From Micrasema longulum (Eukaryota; Arthropoda; Insecta; Trichoptera; Brachycentridae): DNA of 64,000 nt. This document shows, in pieces, positions 34,728 through 45,139 of the stretch. Under the pieces are notes generated by a model. It was given only the letters and a program-made list of their open reading frames with translations, did no database searches and was not told the DNA's origin. The stretch is from assembly GCA_022494885.1 (NCBI GenBank), contig JAGVSM010002936.1, positions 186,001 through 250,000 on the forward strand, in the 5' to 3' direction. The position numbers and the translations under genes are program-made. The first letter of the stretch is position 1; each line of letters opens with the position of its first letter.

Positions 34728-35002
34728 CAAAACGTTGGCCAATACGTTGGCAAATACGTATTGACAAATGTGCAGGTTTGTGGCTGGTAGAGCTAGCACA
34801 CGCGCTGGCACATGCGCTGGCGCGTGATCCGTTTGTTGTTGGTTATTCAACACAGATCAAAGGGCGCTGGCTGAACGCTTGTCAACGTTTCCACACGTTG
34901 GCCCAACTTTTAGTACGCTATGAATTACCGGAGGAGGCGCACGACATTTTTGTGCGCTTTTGGCGTCAGCTTATTGGCCCGCACTGCAGTGGTAAACGCT
35001 GA
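34728..35002 (+). other. ACGTTGGC-rich segment with a GC-rich open frame
   Basis: An ATG frame at 34778-35002 (74 residues; ends EEAHDIFVRFWRQL, then IGPHCSGKR) is unusually rich in G+C for this window. I recognise no family. The segment repeats the word ACGTTGGC and GCGCTGGC several times, and CCAATACGTTGGC recurs in reverse at 36240-36262, so it may be the subterminal region of a DNA element rather than a gene. Confidence 0.35.
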
Positions 35003-35036
35003 CTTTTATTATAGGCAAGCTATTTCATAATTTCTA

Positions 35037-35137
35037 CCTGCATGTACATACATACATAAAGTATGTATGCACATGCAGGTATATACTTTATTACATATGT
35101 ACATACGTACATACAAATACGAGTAATAAAGTATATA
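35037..35137. repeat. Two adjacent short inverted repeats
   Basis: 35037-35055 pairs with 35061-35079 (CCTGCATGTACATACATAC), and 35080-35093 pairs with 35124-35137 (TATATACTTTATTA). They could form neighbouring hairpins. Confidence 0.7.
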
Positions 35138-35579
35138 CGTGGTTTCTTTTCCTATGGTTTTGTATGAAAACAACTTCATCTCTCCGTTTCACCTGATGAC
35201 AACAGAAGACGGAATACCTACTTATTTTTAATCAAAATAATTATTACTAATAATCCAACAAAAAAACTTAAACAACAATTGAGTACCTTGCCAAAATATG
35301 TAGGTATGTTCTCCATTATTTTAATGCTGGGCAAAAGTTTAAATACTCATATTAAAAAATAAGTCAAATAAAACAATTATATTCATAATTCTTTTTTGTG
35401 GAGCACTGATTGAAAACACCGATTTTTTTTTTGTAATTTATATTTTATGCTGAAAATATTTACAGATTAAAAATATAACAAATACAAATACATTATGTAA
35501 GACGTCACTCCCCATTATGTACACAAATATTGTTTTTTCAATTTACGTAATGGGACTGAATAAACTAAAAAAATAAACA

Positions 35580-36185
35580 ATGCCATTTATTGGACATATT
35601 CGCAATAATATTGCAATAAAATTGTTGCATCGCCACGTGGCCGTCACCGACCGCTTTGTTTCCTTCTAAAAATGAATAATGCCAAAAATTGACACAGCAC
35701 TGAGCGGAGCGCCACTAACTAAGACGGGCGGACGAAAGAACTGGTGTCATATGTCAAAGGAATACTATCAAAGGGAAATGGTCCTTATATAATGTTCGAC
35801 ATGCTATTCTCCAAATAGAGAATCTTCAAACAATACCTGTAATCTGCCAGCTTACTCGAGTAGGAAAATATACCCACTGGGTTTCGAAATGATTAAATAC
35901 AGTATACATTTTGTATGAAGAAATAAGCCGCAGTAATCGGCCAGTTTCTTTCTTCCACTGGGAACAGGCTGGGCGCTGGGTGCGATTATAGATGTTTATA
36001 TTTCTTTTTGAGTAAGATAAAGATAAACGGTGACGTTAATTTATAATAAATATAAACTATTTTATTTATTTTCATACAATTAAAACTACTATAAAACATT
36101 TTTATTGATAGGCAAATATAATAGTAAGCTGCGCATAATCGATTATATGGACGATTTGCCAATGCCGCACTGACAGATACTGAAC
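35580..36185. mobile_element. Possible relative of the hAT-like element at 37476
   Basis: AATGAATAATGCCAAAAA and AGTAAGCTGCGCATAATCG occur in the same order in 37476-38040. Ends are not defined. No coding frame. Confidence 0.4.
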
Positions 36186-36469
36186 GACTCATTGTGTGGG
36201 CAGTTTAGTGATTTCGTTGCCAATACGCACGTCAGCGTACTGGCCAACGTATTGGCCAGCGTGTAGAGTCGCCTTAAGATAGATTAAGGTATTAGATCGG
36301 AAGAAATATTGTTTTGAAAATTTTATGTTTGAATAGTTTAGAATTCCAATCATATAATTTACACATGTCAACTGATCAAACATATTATTTAAAACGTGTA
36401 AATGTGTTTAAAAATGCTGTCGAATAATAAAATCATGAATAAAAATGATAAAAAATACTTTATTTTTGA

Positions 36470-37130
36470 TTACATGTTCTTTACAACAGCATTTCAAATT
36501 ATTAACGACAGCTTTTTTTCGAATGCATGTTCTTTACAGTAGCATCCAAAGTTTGAAAAATGATTATTGACGACTAAATTAATCTTATTTCAAATGCATG
36601 TTTTTTAAAGCATCCTTTGAAAAAAATGCTGGCGGCTTTTTAAAGCCTTGTTTTCAAATGCATGTTCTTTACAACAACATTTTCAATTATCATTGGCGGC
36701 TTTTTTAAGCCTTGTTTCCGAACGCATGTTCTTTAATTTTTTTGTCTTAAAACTTAAATCGGATTGTGGTCCTTTGACTAGTGTCTCGGACTCACGGATC
36801 AAAGGTCCGTGGTTCAAACCCACTCTACCCCAACTTGACTCCTATTTTCTAATAGTGAGTTAATTACAACTTGTAGAAAATGGCTCATAAATTAAATGTT
36901 TGGGTAAATCGTAAGAACTTAAATATTTCTTTTTTAAAATTCGTAAATCAGAAAAGTGTCTTGAAATTTAAATGGATGTTCTTTACAGCAGCATTTCAAA
37001 TGATTATTGGTGACTTTTTAAGCCTTATTTTCGAATTCATTCTCTTTACAGCATCATTTCAAATTAAAATTGTCAACTTTTTTAGGCTTGTTTTCGAACG
37101 CATCTTTTTTAATTTTTCAAAAATTAGAAA
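36470..37130 (+). repeat. Degenerate ~64-bp tandem array
   Basis: About eight monomers with CATGTTCTTTACAGCAGCAT, then TTTCAAAT, a TTGGCGGCTTTTTTAAGCC block and TTGTTTTCGAA. Starts fall near 36473, 36526, 36597, 36661, 36725, 36974, 37037 and 37100. A SINE3 interrupts the fifth monomer. Frames through it are accidental. Confidence 0.8.
36760..36915 (+). mobile_element. SINE3, full copy with target duplication
   Basis: 156-bp tRNA-like SINE with B box GTGGTTCAAACCC and body CAACTTGACTCCTATTTTC, ending GTTTGGGTAAATCG. Flanked by the direct repeat AACTTAAAT (36751-36759 and 36916-36924), which fixes its limits. Confidence 0.8.
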
Positions 37131-37419
37131 ATTGTTTTGAAATTTCAATATTTGCTTTGTTATCATGCCTAAAAAACAATTATTTATGTACCATTAGACT
37201 TTTTTATTCAGTATTAATCGATTATATCATTATATCTACATACATTATACAGCTTAGGTACATATTACATATTATCACGGACTTATTTATAGCTTCAACA
37301 TGGGGGGTGTTCGATAAAAAAGGAGAAGGACTCTATAGGAGCCTTGTGTTCCCGTCTTAAAGTAGGTCCCTATCTTAAAGTCAAAAATTCATAGTAGGTA
37401 CCCATGCGGTTTTCAATAT

Positions 37420-38225
37420 TTACAATTATTATCATGTCCCTATCCGCACCCTATGGTACATGGACTACTGCATTGCCGTGGCGAACGTGGATTTTATTTA
37501 CAGGTAAGCCATAAAAATATCATTTATTTGTACCTGTATATTAGGTTCATAATATAATGTAAGTTAAATATACTATAAATTCCTATTTTTTCGGTGGTTC
37601 TGTGTGATACAACAACTCTCATCTATGAAATCAACTCAAACGACGTAATTTTGTGATTTATTATACTGTGTAGCTATATTATTCATGAATTTAACACATA
37701 AACCATATAAAATTTTATAAAAAATAGCACAATGAATTCAGTCAGTATTAAGTATTCTCATTACGATTGAAATGTCAACTGGCCGATTTGTTCGAGAAAT
37801 GAATAATGCCAAAAACGGCCGCGTCGAGCGCTACATGCGTTGCGAGTCATATGTTTTGAGTATCATCTGAAAGAAAAATAGTCTTCAAGAAATAATGTTT
37901 GAAATACTGGCAATTATTATTAAGAAAAGGTCATTATTTGTATGTTTTTCTGTGAATCAATTTACCGTCAATAATTATTTTGGGTAGTAAAATATAATGG
38001 TAAGCTGCGCATAATCGCTTCCATACACGGTTTGACCATGCTGCATTGGTCCACCAAATGCAGCGTTTGTTGATATTTTTTACATTAAGGTAAGGTAATC
38101 AGTCTTACGCTTAGGTTCCAGTGAAGGACAAATTTTACAAATGAAATATTGTAGTGTAAAACCACATTTTAAATATTTTTTTCACGAATCGAACCCGGGA
38201 CTTCAAGTATTTCCATTCGATTGAC
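37420..38225 (-). mobile_element. SINE1 copy split by a hAT-like insertion
   Basis: The 3' part lies at 37420-37475 (CCGCACCCTATGGTACATGG) and the rest at 38041-38225 (GGTAAGGTAATCAGTCTTAC, B box in GAATCGAACCCGGGAC). Joining them across the insert restores the SINE1 order with a single CTGCATTG. Confidence 0.75.
37476..38040. mobile_element. hAT-like non-autonomous element, 565 bp
   Basis: Flanked by exact 8-bp direct repeats CTGCATTG (37468-37475, 38041-38048), the hAT target length. Left end CCGTGGCGAACGTGG resembles hAT termini; the right end reads inward CATGGTCAAACCGTG, so the terminal repeat is imperfect. No transposase frame. Confidence 0.65.
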
Positions 38226-38280
38226 TTTTATCAGAATTTTTACCCGATACCAGCCATCGAGTCAAAAACGCTAGTCCAGG

Positions 38281-38345
38281 ATTCTGGTTCTATTTCACAC
38301 TCAGAATTGTATTTTTTATCCGTCGGGAGACGGAGCAAAATACAT
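38281..38345 (-). repeat. Module X of SINE1, inverted
   Basis: TTCTATTTCACACTCAGAAT and TTTATCCGTCGGGAGAC match module X in reverse. Confidence 0.45.
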
Positions 38346-38559
38346 AATTAATCTAGAGTAAACTACTTTTCTACTTTTTAACCCGCTAAACCGCGCCCCC
38401 CCGTCAAGGGTGCCATAAGTTTAAAAAAAACATCAGCACAGTGCCAAACTGCAATTATTAAAAATTTCATCAAACCGCATACGGGTGCATAATGGCACGT
38501 CAACATAATTTTTATTTAAACTCATAAGTGTCAAAATGGGTTCAAACTGTCAGTAGGGC

Positions 38560-38990
38560 CGCAGTGAGTCACGTCTTGCTGAAGGGTGTGATTATATAAA
38601 ATTCTGCGAACGCCCATTCAATGCAGCTGCATTCCACCGGCAACACTACTGACTAGTCCGACTCGTTAGCATGTACGTCGCAAACCCTGGGCAATAGGAT
38701 CACACTCATAACGGATAACGAGACCATGAAAGGCAAGTCTCTGGCGCCTCCAAACCAGAACTATTCAGCTAATTTCCATTCGGTAACCCCGACAGAAAAA
38801 TCCACCAAAGAAGGCTACGGGAAACCACTCTGTTTATCTTCTCTCAGGAATCACTATGGCGAGTACATCCAACAAGTAGGTGTCCTGGCTACGAAATAAA
38901 GAGTAGCGCAGGACCGAGACGCTTTCGCTGTAGTGATCGCCAACGTCGGGAGGACCTGACAAGCCACTGCAAGAAGAAGAAGTGTCAAAA
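38560..38990 (+). pseudogene. Probable non-LTR 3' end
   Basis: Near the end a short frame reads QDRDAFAVVIANVGRT before a stop, resembling the last residues of RTE/R-type polymerases, and it finishes in an AAGAAGAAGAAG tail. Upstream sequence is moderately G+C-rich but I could not place it in a family. 38346-38559 shows nothing. Confidence 0.35.
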
Positions 38991-39169
38991 TGAACAATTA
39001 AAGATATTATGGTCGTGTTTGTTACCTACTAAACGTCAGGTTATGTCGACTGCCTAGTAGGTTCCACATAAATTGCTAAATATTTATCCGCGTTGATATC
39101 ATTCCGTAAAAATCGTCTCGTGAGAACGTTTTTTACTTCACGCTCGTTTTGGATAATTCTTCAGACTAA

Positions 39170-39402
39170 AGCTAGGGTTTCCTAGGACAGCGGTGCCCGT
39201 ATTTTAACGGCCGTAGTGAACAGTGATGCGGTTGACAGCCGTCGTAACGGTGACTAGAGAGTGGTTTCCTATAAAAATGGTGTTGATAACACCGTTAAAA
39301 AATAAAACCACTCTCTATTCACCGCTACGACGGCTGCCTACCGCATCACCGTTCACTACGGCCGTTAAGATACGGGCACCGCTGTCCTAGGAAACCCTAG
39401 CT
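39170..39402. mobile_element. Foldback MITE, AGCTAGGGTTTCC family, copy 2
   Basis: Complete copy: ends AGCTAGGGTTTCCTAGGAC and its reverse complement, ~105-bp arms, TAA on both sides (39167-39169, 39403-39405). A 3-bp TAA target and palindromic design recall PIF/Harbinger-type MITEs. No coding frame. Confidence 0.75.
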
Positions 39403-39405
39403 TAA

Positions 39406-40105
39406 CATAGTATGTGTAATGCACATATAGAGTAAAAGATTGTACTTACAATTTTACTATATTTTATTAATACAAAAGATACAATATATAAACTTAACTA
39501 AACTTAATATAATAGAGAATGGAAATACTTAAAAATAACTAAAGGAATCTAATTTGTAAAACTTAAAATAAAGCAGTTAAGAAAAAGTATGAAATCGTAA
39601 CAATTAAAATTAAATCAAGTTTTTGTCTAAAGAACGTGTGTCACCGAACACAACCAAAACCCTTCTCGTCCTGTCCATCGCTCGGACGTCTGTAGTGTTG
39701 CCACAATTTTTTCAAATAAATGATTGTTTTTTTTTTGTTATTGTTAGTATATGTATTACAGTATAATTATATTTACACGTTGTTTTTCATTGATTTGTGG
39801 TCAAAACCTGCCCATGTCAAAATCTTTAAAGTAGTTTTTGTCAGTTTGACGCATTTATAGTTGTGAGACCCTAGACGGGGCGCGGGCGGTGCGATTTACG
39901 TCGTTGTATTATGTTCAGGCATTGTGAGTCTTATAATATTAGCTCTAACAGCAGGTAATAATTAAATTGACGTCAGGCGTACATTGAGGAAAATACAGAA
40001 AATGTTGAGTGTAAAGTTCTACCAGCGACAATTAAAATATAACATTGTAAAGACGGTCGAGTATTTATGTACGTTTTGTCATAAATCTTTTGTCAAATGG
40101 GCGCG
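39406..40105. other. No recognised gene
   Basis: AT-rich, with a small G+C-rich patch near 39880-39900 (GACGGGGCGCGGGCGGTGCG). Confidence 0.4.
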
Positions 40106-40689
40106 ACATACCCAGATAGCAATTTAAACTTGCCTCAAGCTTGTATCAAGTTTGAAGTATCAAGAGTTCAAGCTTGACCCAAGTTTGAGATTGCAACTCT
40201 GTAAACTTGAGGCAAGTTTAAAGCAAACTTCCTAGTAACCATCCAACAAATTTGCATTTTTACTAAAAAAACAAACATCATGCAAGTTTATTTAGCAAAA
40301 AAAAACGAAAAACAAAAAACCAACAATACAAAAAAACAAAAAACAGAAAAAAAAAACAAAAAAAAAACAAGAAAAAAACAGAAAAAAATTAAACAAAAAA
40401 AAACACAAACCAAAAAAACAAAAAACACGAAGCTTCTTAAAAATATTAATATTTAATAAAATATCTTGTTATTATTACTCAGTATATTTATTTTTAATAA
40501 ATAATAAAAATAACGGGCCAAGAAAGTCAGATGATGTGATGACAAATAATTCATGTCAATTGATTGGAGATCAGAGTCCGGTGCATTCTTTTGTCTCTCA
40601 GCTCTGAAACAAATAAATAAAACTGTTTTATGACTTACTAGCTTTTCGACTAGCGGGATTTCTCATGGTAAAAAGTATCCGAAATTCAA

Positions 40690-40890
40690 ATCAAAATTTG
40701 TTTCATCAGAGGGAAAACATTTTGGGAAGGAAATATGGTAGTAAGTCTAGGTATTTACTGGGCTTATGTACTGTCATTGGCTGGTTGAAGTGGCCACTTT
40801 ACAAACTGTGTAACATTAAGCGTTTTGCCTATGTTTAAACATCTTCATTTCCTCAACTCTTCCATCTGTTAACTTTTATGAAGTATAAGA
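40690..40890 (+). repeat. Family R dispersed repeat
   Basis: TTTGTTTCATCAGAGGGAAA, TCTAGGTATTTACTGGGC, AGTGGCCACTTTACAAACTG and TCTTCCATCTGTTAACTTTT mark a nearly full copy. Confidence 0.65.
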
Positions 40891-41412
40891 GCCTCTGGGG
40901 TTAAAGTATTGGTTTAGTATATCGATATATTATCAACAGCTTTTTTGTTCTGTAAATAAAACATAATTTGATCAATTCAATTCAATAATAGTATAATGTT
41001 TGTGATATTAAATAATTAATCAGTTTAAACTATTGTACGCATTATGCAGCGGATGAGATATTAATATCATACATACTTTTAAAGAACTCTTGACAAGACC
41101 GTTTTGTCGAATGACAGTGCTACGAAAACTCATTTTTATTGTTTTTTTCTTCAGTGCCATATCAATAGTTTATCCTTTTAACTGAGTATTAACACTTCAA
41201 CAATATTAAAAGTTTTAAAATCGCCGGAAAAACGTCCAATTATAAATGCGTAATTAAAATACTAACTCACGAACATTAAAATTGACATGAAACCCACGGA
41301 CAAAAACTGTGAAATATATCATTTTTATATGACTCTGATAGTATTGCCAATCTGAATATTGTTTAGAAATAACCACTTTTTTTTTATATTTGTCATGCAC
41401 TAATTTAATTCG

Positions 41413-41580
41413 GCGGCCTCCGTGGTGTAGTGGTTAAGACATTTGGCTCACACATGGAAGGTTCTGGGTTTGATTCCTATTGAGAACTCAAAAATCAAAT
41501 TTGATTTTTCTTAAGGCTGGGTGTACCGTGCTGTAATTCACCACTGTAATTGGGCCTCACGGCCTGTTGTGGTGCCAAAA
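41413..41580 (+). mobile_element. tRNA-derived SINE2, copy 1
   Basis: Head GGCCTCCGTGGTGTAGTGGT with A box, B box GGGTTTGATTCC, body CTTAAGGCTGGGTGTACC and end GGGCCTCACGGCCTGTTGTG, then a poly-A run. A second copy lies at 44840-45008. Confidence 0.75.
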
Positions 41581-41730
41581 AAAAAATCGGTCTTGTAGAA
41601 AAGTCCTGGGATTGAATATAACAGTTTAAATAAAAAAAAAATAAAAAAAGGAATTCTCTCCATATGTTCATGTATATGGCAATGTGTTGATCATCACTGT
41701 ATGACTTTCGGATACTGAAATACCATTCTT

Positions 41731-41831
41731 GACATAGCAAGATTCCAGCAAGTTTTGTCAAAACTTGTCTCTTCAAATTTGACATAACAATATTCCAGCA
41801 ACTTTTGATAAAAACTTGTCACGTCAAATTT
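41731..41831 (+). repeat. 50-bp tandem duplication
   Basis: GACATAGCAAGATTCCAGCA starts at 41731 and GACATAACAATATTCCAGCA at 41781; the units differ at about six positions. Confidence 0.75.
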
Positions 41832-41997
41832 TCCTTTTCAACCTTCGATCAATCTTAAATCAATTTTGTACCAAGTCTTACTACTATCTGGGTATCTACT
41901 GGATTGAAATATGTTTTTTTCTTTTTTCAATAAATTATTGCGTTCGTACAATTTACCGAAATCTTTCAATTATAGTGGTTATTTTCAACGAGTTTTA

Positions 41998-42118
41998 AAT
42001 AACTCGCTATTAGAAAATGTAAATTCAAGTTGAGGTACAGTGGGGTTCGAACCTCGGACCTCTGATCCGTGAGTCCGCAACACTAGACACGGGACCACAA
42101 TTAACACCCGATTAAGCT
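41998..42118 (-). mobile_element. SINE3 copy, inverted
   Basis: AACTCGCTATTAGAAAATG, GGGGTTCGAACCTCGGAC and TGATCCGTGAGTCCG are SINE3 blocks in reverse. Confidence 0.7.
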
Positions 42119-42278
42119 AATACCAACGTGCACTGATTGTAGCGCATTCAAAAATATATTTAATCTTGTGTTAGCTTCAAATAGCACGTGTCCTATCAGC
42201 AAGATGGTTTCATATTTTTTACCAACTTCTATGATTATTGTGCAAGTACAGTATGATTTGCATGTTAGTGTAATTAGT

Positions 42279-42323
42279 ATCCTGACGAAGAGACGGGTAA
42301 CTACGTCTCGAATACCGGTAGAC
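42279..42323 (+). ncRNA. Hammerhead ribozyme-like motif, family A
   Basis: Core CUGACGA, stem II GAGACG and CGUCUC with an 8-nt loop, then GAAUACCGGUAGAC. One extra U interrupts GAAA, and helix I is poor (UAUC against GAC), so it is probably inactive. Confidence 0.5.
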
Positions 42324-42389
42324 TTAAAGAAGTCTGTAAGCGGTTATGTACTTTGTAACACTTCATGACTTGATGCCCAAAATTCCCTG

Positions 42390-43020
42390 ACTCTGCCAAA
42401 CCAAGACATCGAAAGGGTCGAGAGTCAAATACCTGGGAGTATATTACGGAAAATGGCAGTTTTCAAAAAGAACCGGGAGTGCGGCTAGGAATAGCAGACG
42501 CCACATTCGAGAGTATTAAAGGCTGTCTGGAGATCGCATATTTGCTCAGTGAAAACCAAATGCCGCCTATGTAACGCCTGCATAACACCTATTCTTCTCT
42601 ACGGATGCTAATCGTGGCACCTCATCAGGGCCTAAAACAGTTAAATTATGAGTTTTGAGAATAGGTGTCTCAGAAGACTCTTGGGTGTGCAGTGGTTTGA
42701 CTTTGTGAGGAATGAAGTAATAAGAGAACGGACGCTGAAAACTCCGGTGACAACTGTCATCAAGCGAAGGCGATACGGTTGACTTGGCCATGTACTTAGA
42801 ATGCCTCCTGAGAGCCTTAACCACGCTCGCCTACTTCACAAGGCATCTGGTTCTCGACGTCCCGGACGTCCACTGCTGACTGTTCGTCGGCAGTTCATGT
42901 CAGAACTACGGGTCGCAAACCTGACTTGGAAGGATGCACATGAGCTGGCAGCCAACAGAGAGGCCCGGAAGATCTTCATGGACACCATATGCTTCAAGTA
43001 GGGAGCGGATATAGAATGAT
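42390..43020 (+). pseudogene. RTE-like reverse transcriptase C-terminal fragment
   Basis: Broken frames give RVKYLGVYYGKWQF, CNACITPILLYGC, RRLLGVQWFDFVRNEVIRER, and an intact end from 42801 with SGSRRPGRPLLTVRR. A GATGATGATGA tail follows. It shares the WFDF-x-NEVxRERT region with 30590-30905. Catalytic domains are missing. Confidence 0.65.
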
Positions 43021-43029
43021 GATGATGAC

Positions 43030-44255
43030 AAATATTAACTAAAATTTATTAAATATACGTAATTTGATATAAGTGATGTACAAATACGTATTGATAAATC
43101 ATTTTTCTTTTACATAGATAGATATCTCAACAGAGTCGAATAAAAAGTGGTATTTGCAGGAATTAAGAGTTTTATCATTAGGTGTTAGAAATTACCACTT
43201 TACAACATTCACCATTACGCCCATGTTTGATTTTTCTCATTTGTTTTAATTTTTAATATGGTATTGTGGTATATTATACTTAAAACCTACCAATCGTGTG
43301 TCAAATGCCAACTATTAATATTTTTTATTGATTGTATACAAAACAATCACGCAGCTCCCTTTAGAGGTATTCAAAGAAGATAGAATGCTATTTTACTTTG
43401 TCTTTATGTACCTCGCTTCCTCGGCATTCGTATATTAATACAACTTTTGATGTCAAATGTCCATCGTCAAAAATGTGTTAAATTCATCAACATTTGAATC
43501 GTAAATCTTTTTTGACAATCTTTCACATTCCATTCGCTCTACATGTCACAGCAATAACTACTTTTGTGATTTTGTCGATCATCTGAAACATAAGACTCAT
43601 CATCTTATCTTACATTTATTTATTTATATATACGCCCATTGAGCATTTTAAAGGACATATTTATACATATAAGATTATTATAAAGGAAAGTAGAAAGGCG
43701 CAATGTAGACTTGGTGGGAGTGGAAGCGGGAGCAAGGTATTTATAATTGAATTTGATTCAGTGATCGTTGGAAAGAAGACAACTTGTTATCAAAGAAATC
43801 AAGACTGGTATGTTTGTTGGCAGATATAAGTATTCTAGGCATAGGGTAATGAAAACTATAGTTAGTTCTATGGTTATCCGTTTGTACATGTAACAAAAAT
43901 GATCCTAATTCGCTGTAATGCAGTATCTTTTTTCCCTTTTTTTTCCTTACATCTTCTACAAAATTTATGTGCAAAGCCATTAGAGTATTCAAAAGCCCGC
44001 CATCAACCGTGGCAGCTGTCAGTTGAGCATAGAGGAAAGTTAACAAACTTATTCTAATGAAATACAAGCTCTATGCAGATTAATGAGGTGGGTGGAAGAT
44101 GCATGGACAGTGGCCAAAACATCGTCCCCGCAGTAGTTTAACACTACAGTAATTTCAATTCAGTGCTTTGAAATAAACTAAGAAGCAGTTTTTTTATTTG
44201 GTTTTAAAATAGTACAAACATTACGTCAAATATCATTAAACTATATATTTTAAGC
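43030..44255. other. No recognised gene
   Basis: Only a short family-R-like match (ACCACTTTACAACATTCACC near 43193) and an accidental minus frame at 43741-44067 were seen. Confidence 0.4.
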
Positions 44256-44259
44256 ATTC

Positions 44260-44420
44260 AAGCACTTTGTGGTCAAACATTTTACTAAATGTTATTAAAT
44301 AGTTGTATATAACCACTTAACGACTTTTCTAAGTCTACCGGTTTCGAGACTTACCCGTATCTTCGTCAGAACATCAATTGAACCATCGTGAAATACCCAC
44401 TATACACCTTCACCCCACAA
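44260..44420 (-). repeat. Hammerhead-repeat family A, single copy
   Basis: Includes the ribozyme-like motif and the downstream module with ACTTTGTGGTCAAACATTTT, also found at 8650-8690. Confidence 0.6.
44333..44372 (-). ncRNA. Hammerhead ribozyme-like motif, family A, intact core
   Basis: Minus strand: GUU, core CUGACGA, stem II GAUAC and GUCUC (one mismatch) with a GGGUAA loop, GAAA, then the palindrome CCGG, cleavage trinucleotide GUA and GAC closing helix I. An extra A precedes stem II, as in all family A copies. With only ACCGGU as helix III, cleavage would be expected mainly in dimeric or tandem RNAs. Confidence 0.6.
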
Positions 44421-44447
44421 AGAAAAAAAGAAAAAAATCAAAATCTG

Positions 44448-44600
44448 TTCAGTTTTACGATGCGAAAAACGGAACAGCGAAATTTAGATTTTAGATGTTA
44501 CGCATAATCAGTCCGACGCGCATTTGTCTTTTTCGTAGAGTACCGGGGGGGCATTTGCGAGAGGGGAAAAACAATGTTCAAATATCTATTCATCAAAATT
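44448..44600 (+). repeat. Dispersed repeat shared with 34540-34725
   Basis: TTCAGTTTTACGATGCGAAA, TTGTCTTTTTCGTAG and TGTTCAAATATCTATTCATC match the earlier copy. Confidence 0.5.
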
Positions 44601-44624
44601 GTCTGGCACCGCATGCCTTTTATA

Positions 44625-44815
44625 AACCACCCTGCTGGGAATCGAATACAAGATTTGAACAATGGTGGACGAACGCGCCAATCACTACACACTGAGGTAA
44701 ACTTTATTCAAGATTTGTATCTGAGAGCAGCCATCGAGATGAAAACATTCATCTGGTTCTCCTTCACACACCGAACTGTATTATTCATCCGCCTGGACAC
44801 AGAGCGGTTCCCATC
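44625..44815 (-). mobile_element. tRNA-like head plus module X, inverted
   Basis: GGGAATCGAATACAAGATTT is a B-box region, followed by GAGAGCAGCCATCGAG, ACACCGAACTGTATTATTCA and TCCGCCTGGACACAG of module X, in reverse. Confidence 0.5.
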
Positions 44816-44839
44816 GAGCCTTTTTAAACATTTTTTTTT

Positions 44840-45008
44840 TTTTGCACCACAACAGGCCAGGAGGCCTAATTACAGTGGTGAATTACATCACAGAGCACCC
44901 AGGCTTGAGAAAAATCACATTTTTAATTTTTGTGTTCTCACCGGGAATCGAACCCGGAACCTTCCGTGCGTGAGTCAAGCGTCTTGACCACTACACCACG
45001 GAGGCCGC
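44840..45008 (-). mobile_element. tRNA-derived SINE2, copy 2
   Basis: Reverse order of the 41413 copy: CACCACAACAGGCCAGGAGG, GGGAATCGAACCCGGAAC (B box) and CCACTACACCACGGAGGCCG (head). Better preserved boxes than copy 1. Confidence 0.75.
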
Positions 45009-45139
45009 CTTTTATATTGTTTTCTAAGCACTACGCATGTTTAGATGCGTGTAATGAAATGATGATCGCTCGCAAATGATACCGCACGCAACTACACTGG
45101 CTCAGTATCATTAACATTTACATTCTGTCACTTCTTCAC

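Larger units (their letters stand above)
40106..41897. mobile_element. Possible DNA element with TACCCAGATAG ends
   Basis: TACCCAGATAGC at 40106 and CTATCTGGGTA at 41887 are 11-bp inverted repeats. Inside the left end the words CAAGTTTGA and CAAGCTTG recur, and the right end repeats AAAACTTGTC. The interior holds an A-rich tract (40290-40440), a family R copy and a SINE2. No transposase. The pairing of these ends may be chance. Confidence 0.35.

Noticed and set aside
36648..37360. Plus-strand frames across the tandem array
   Set aside because: Created by the repeated monomer, with no coding signature.
40290..40440. A-rich tract as a processed pseudogene tail
   Set aside because: Interspersed C residues and no upstream gene-like sequence.
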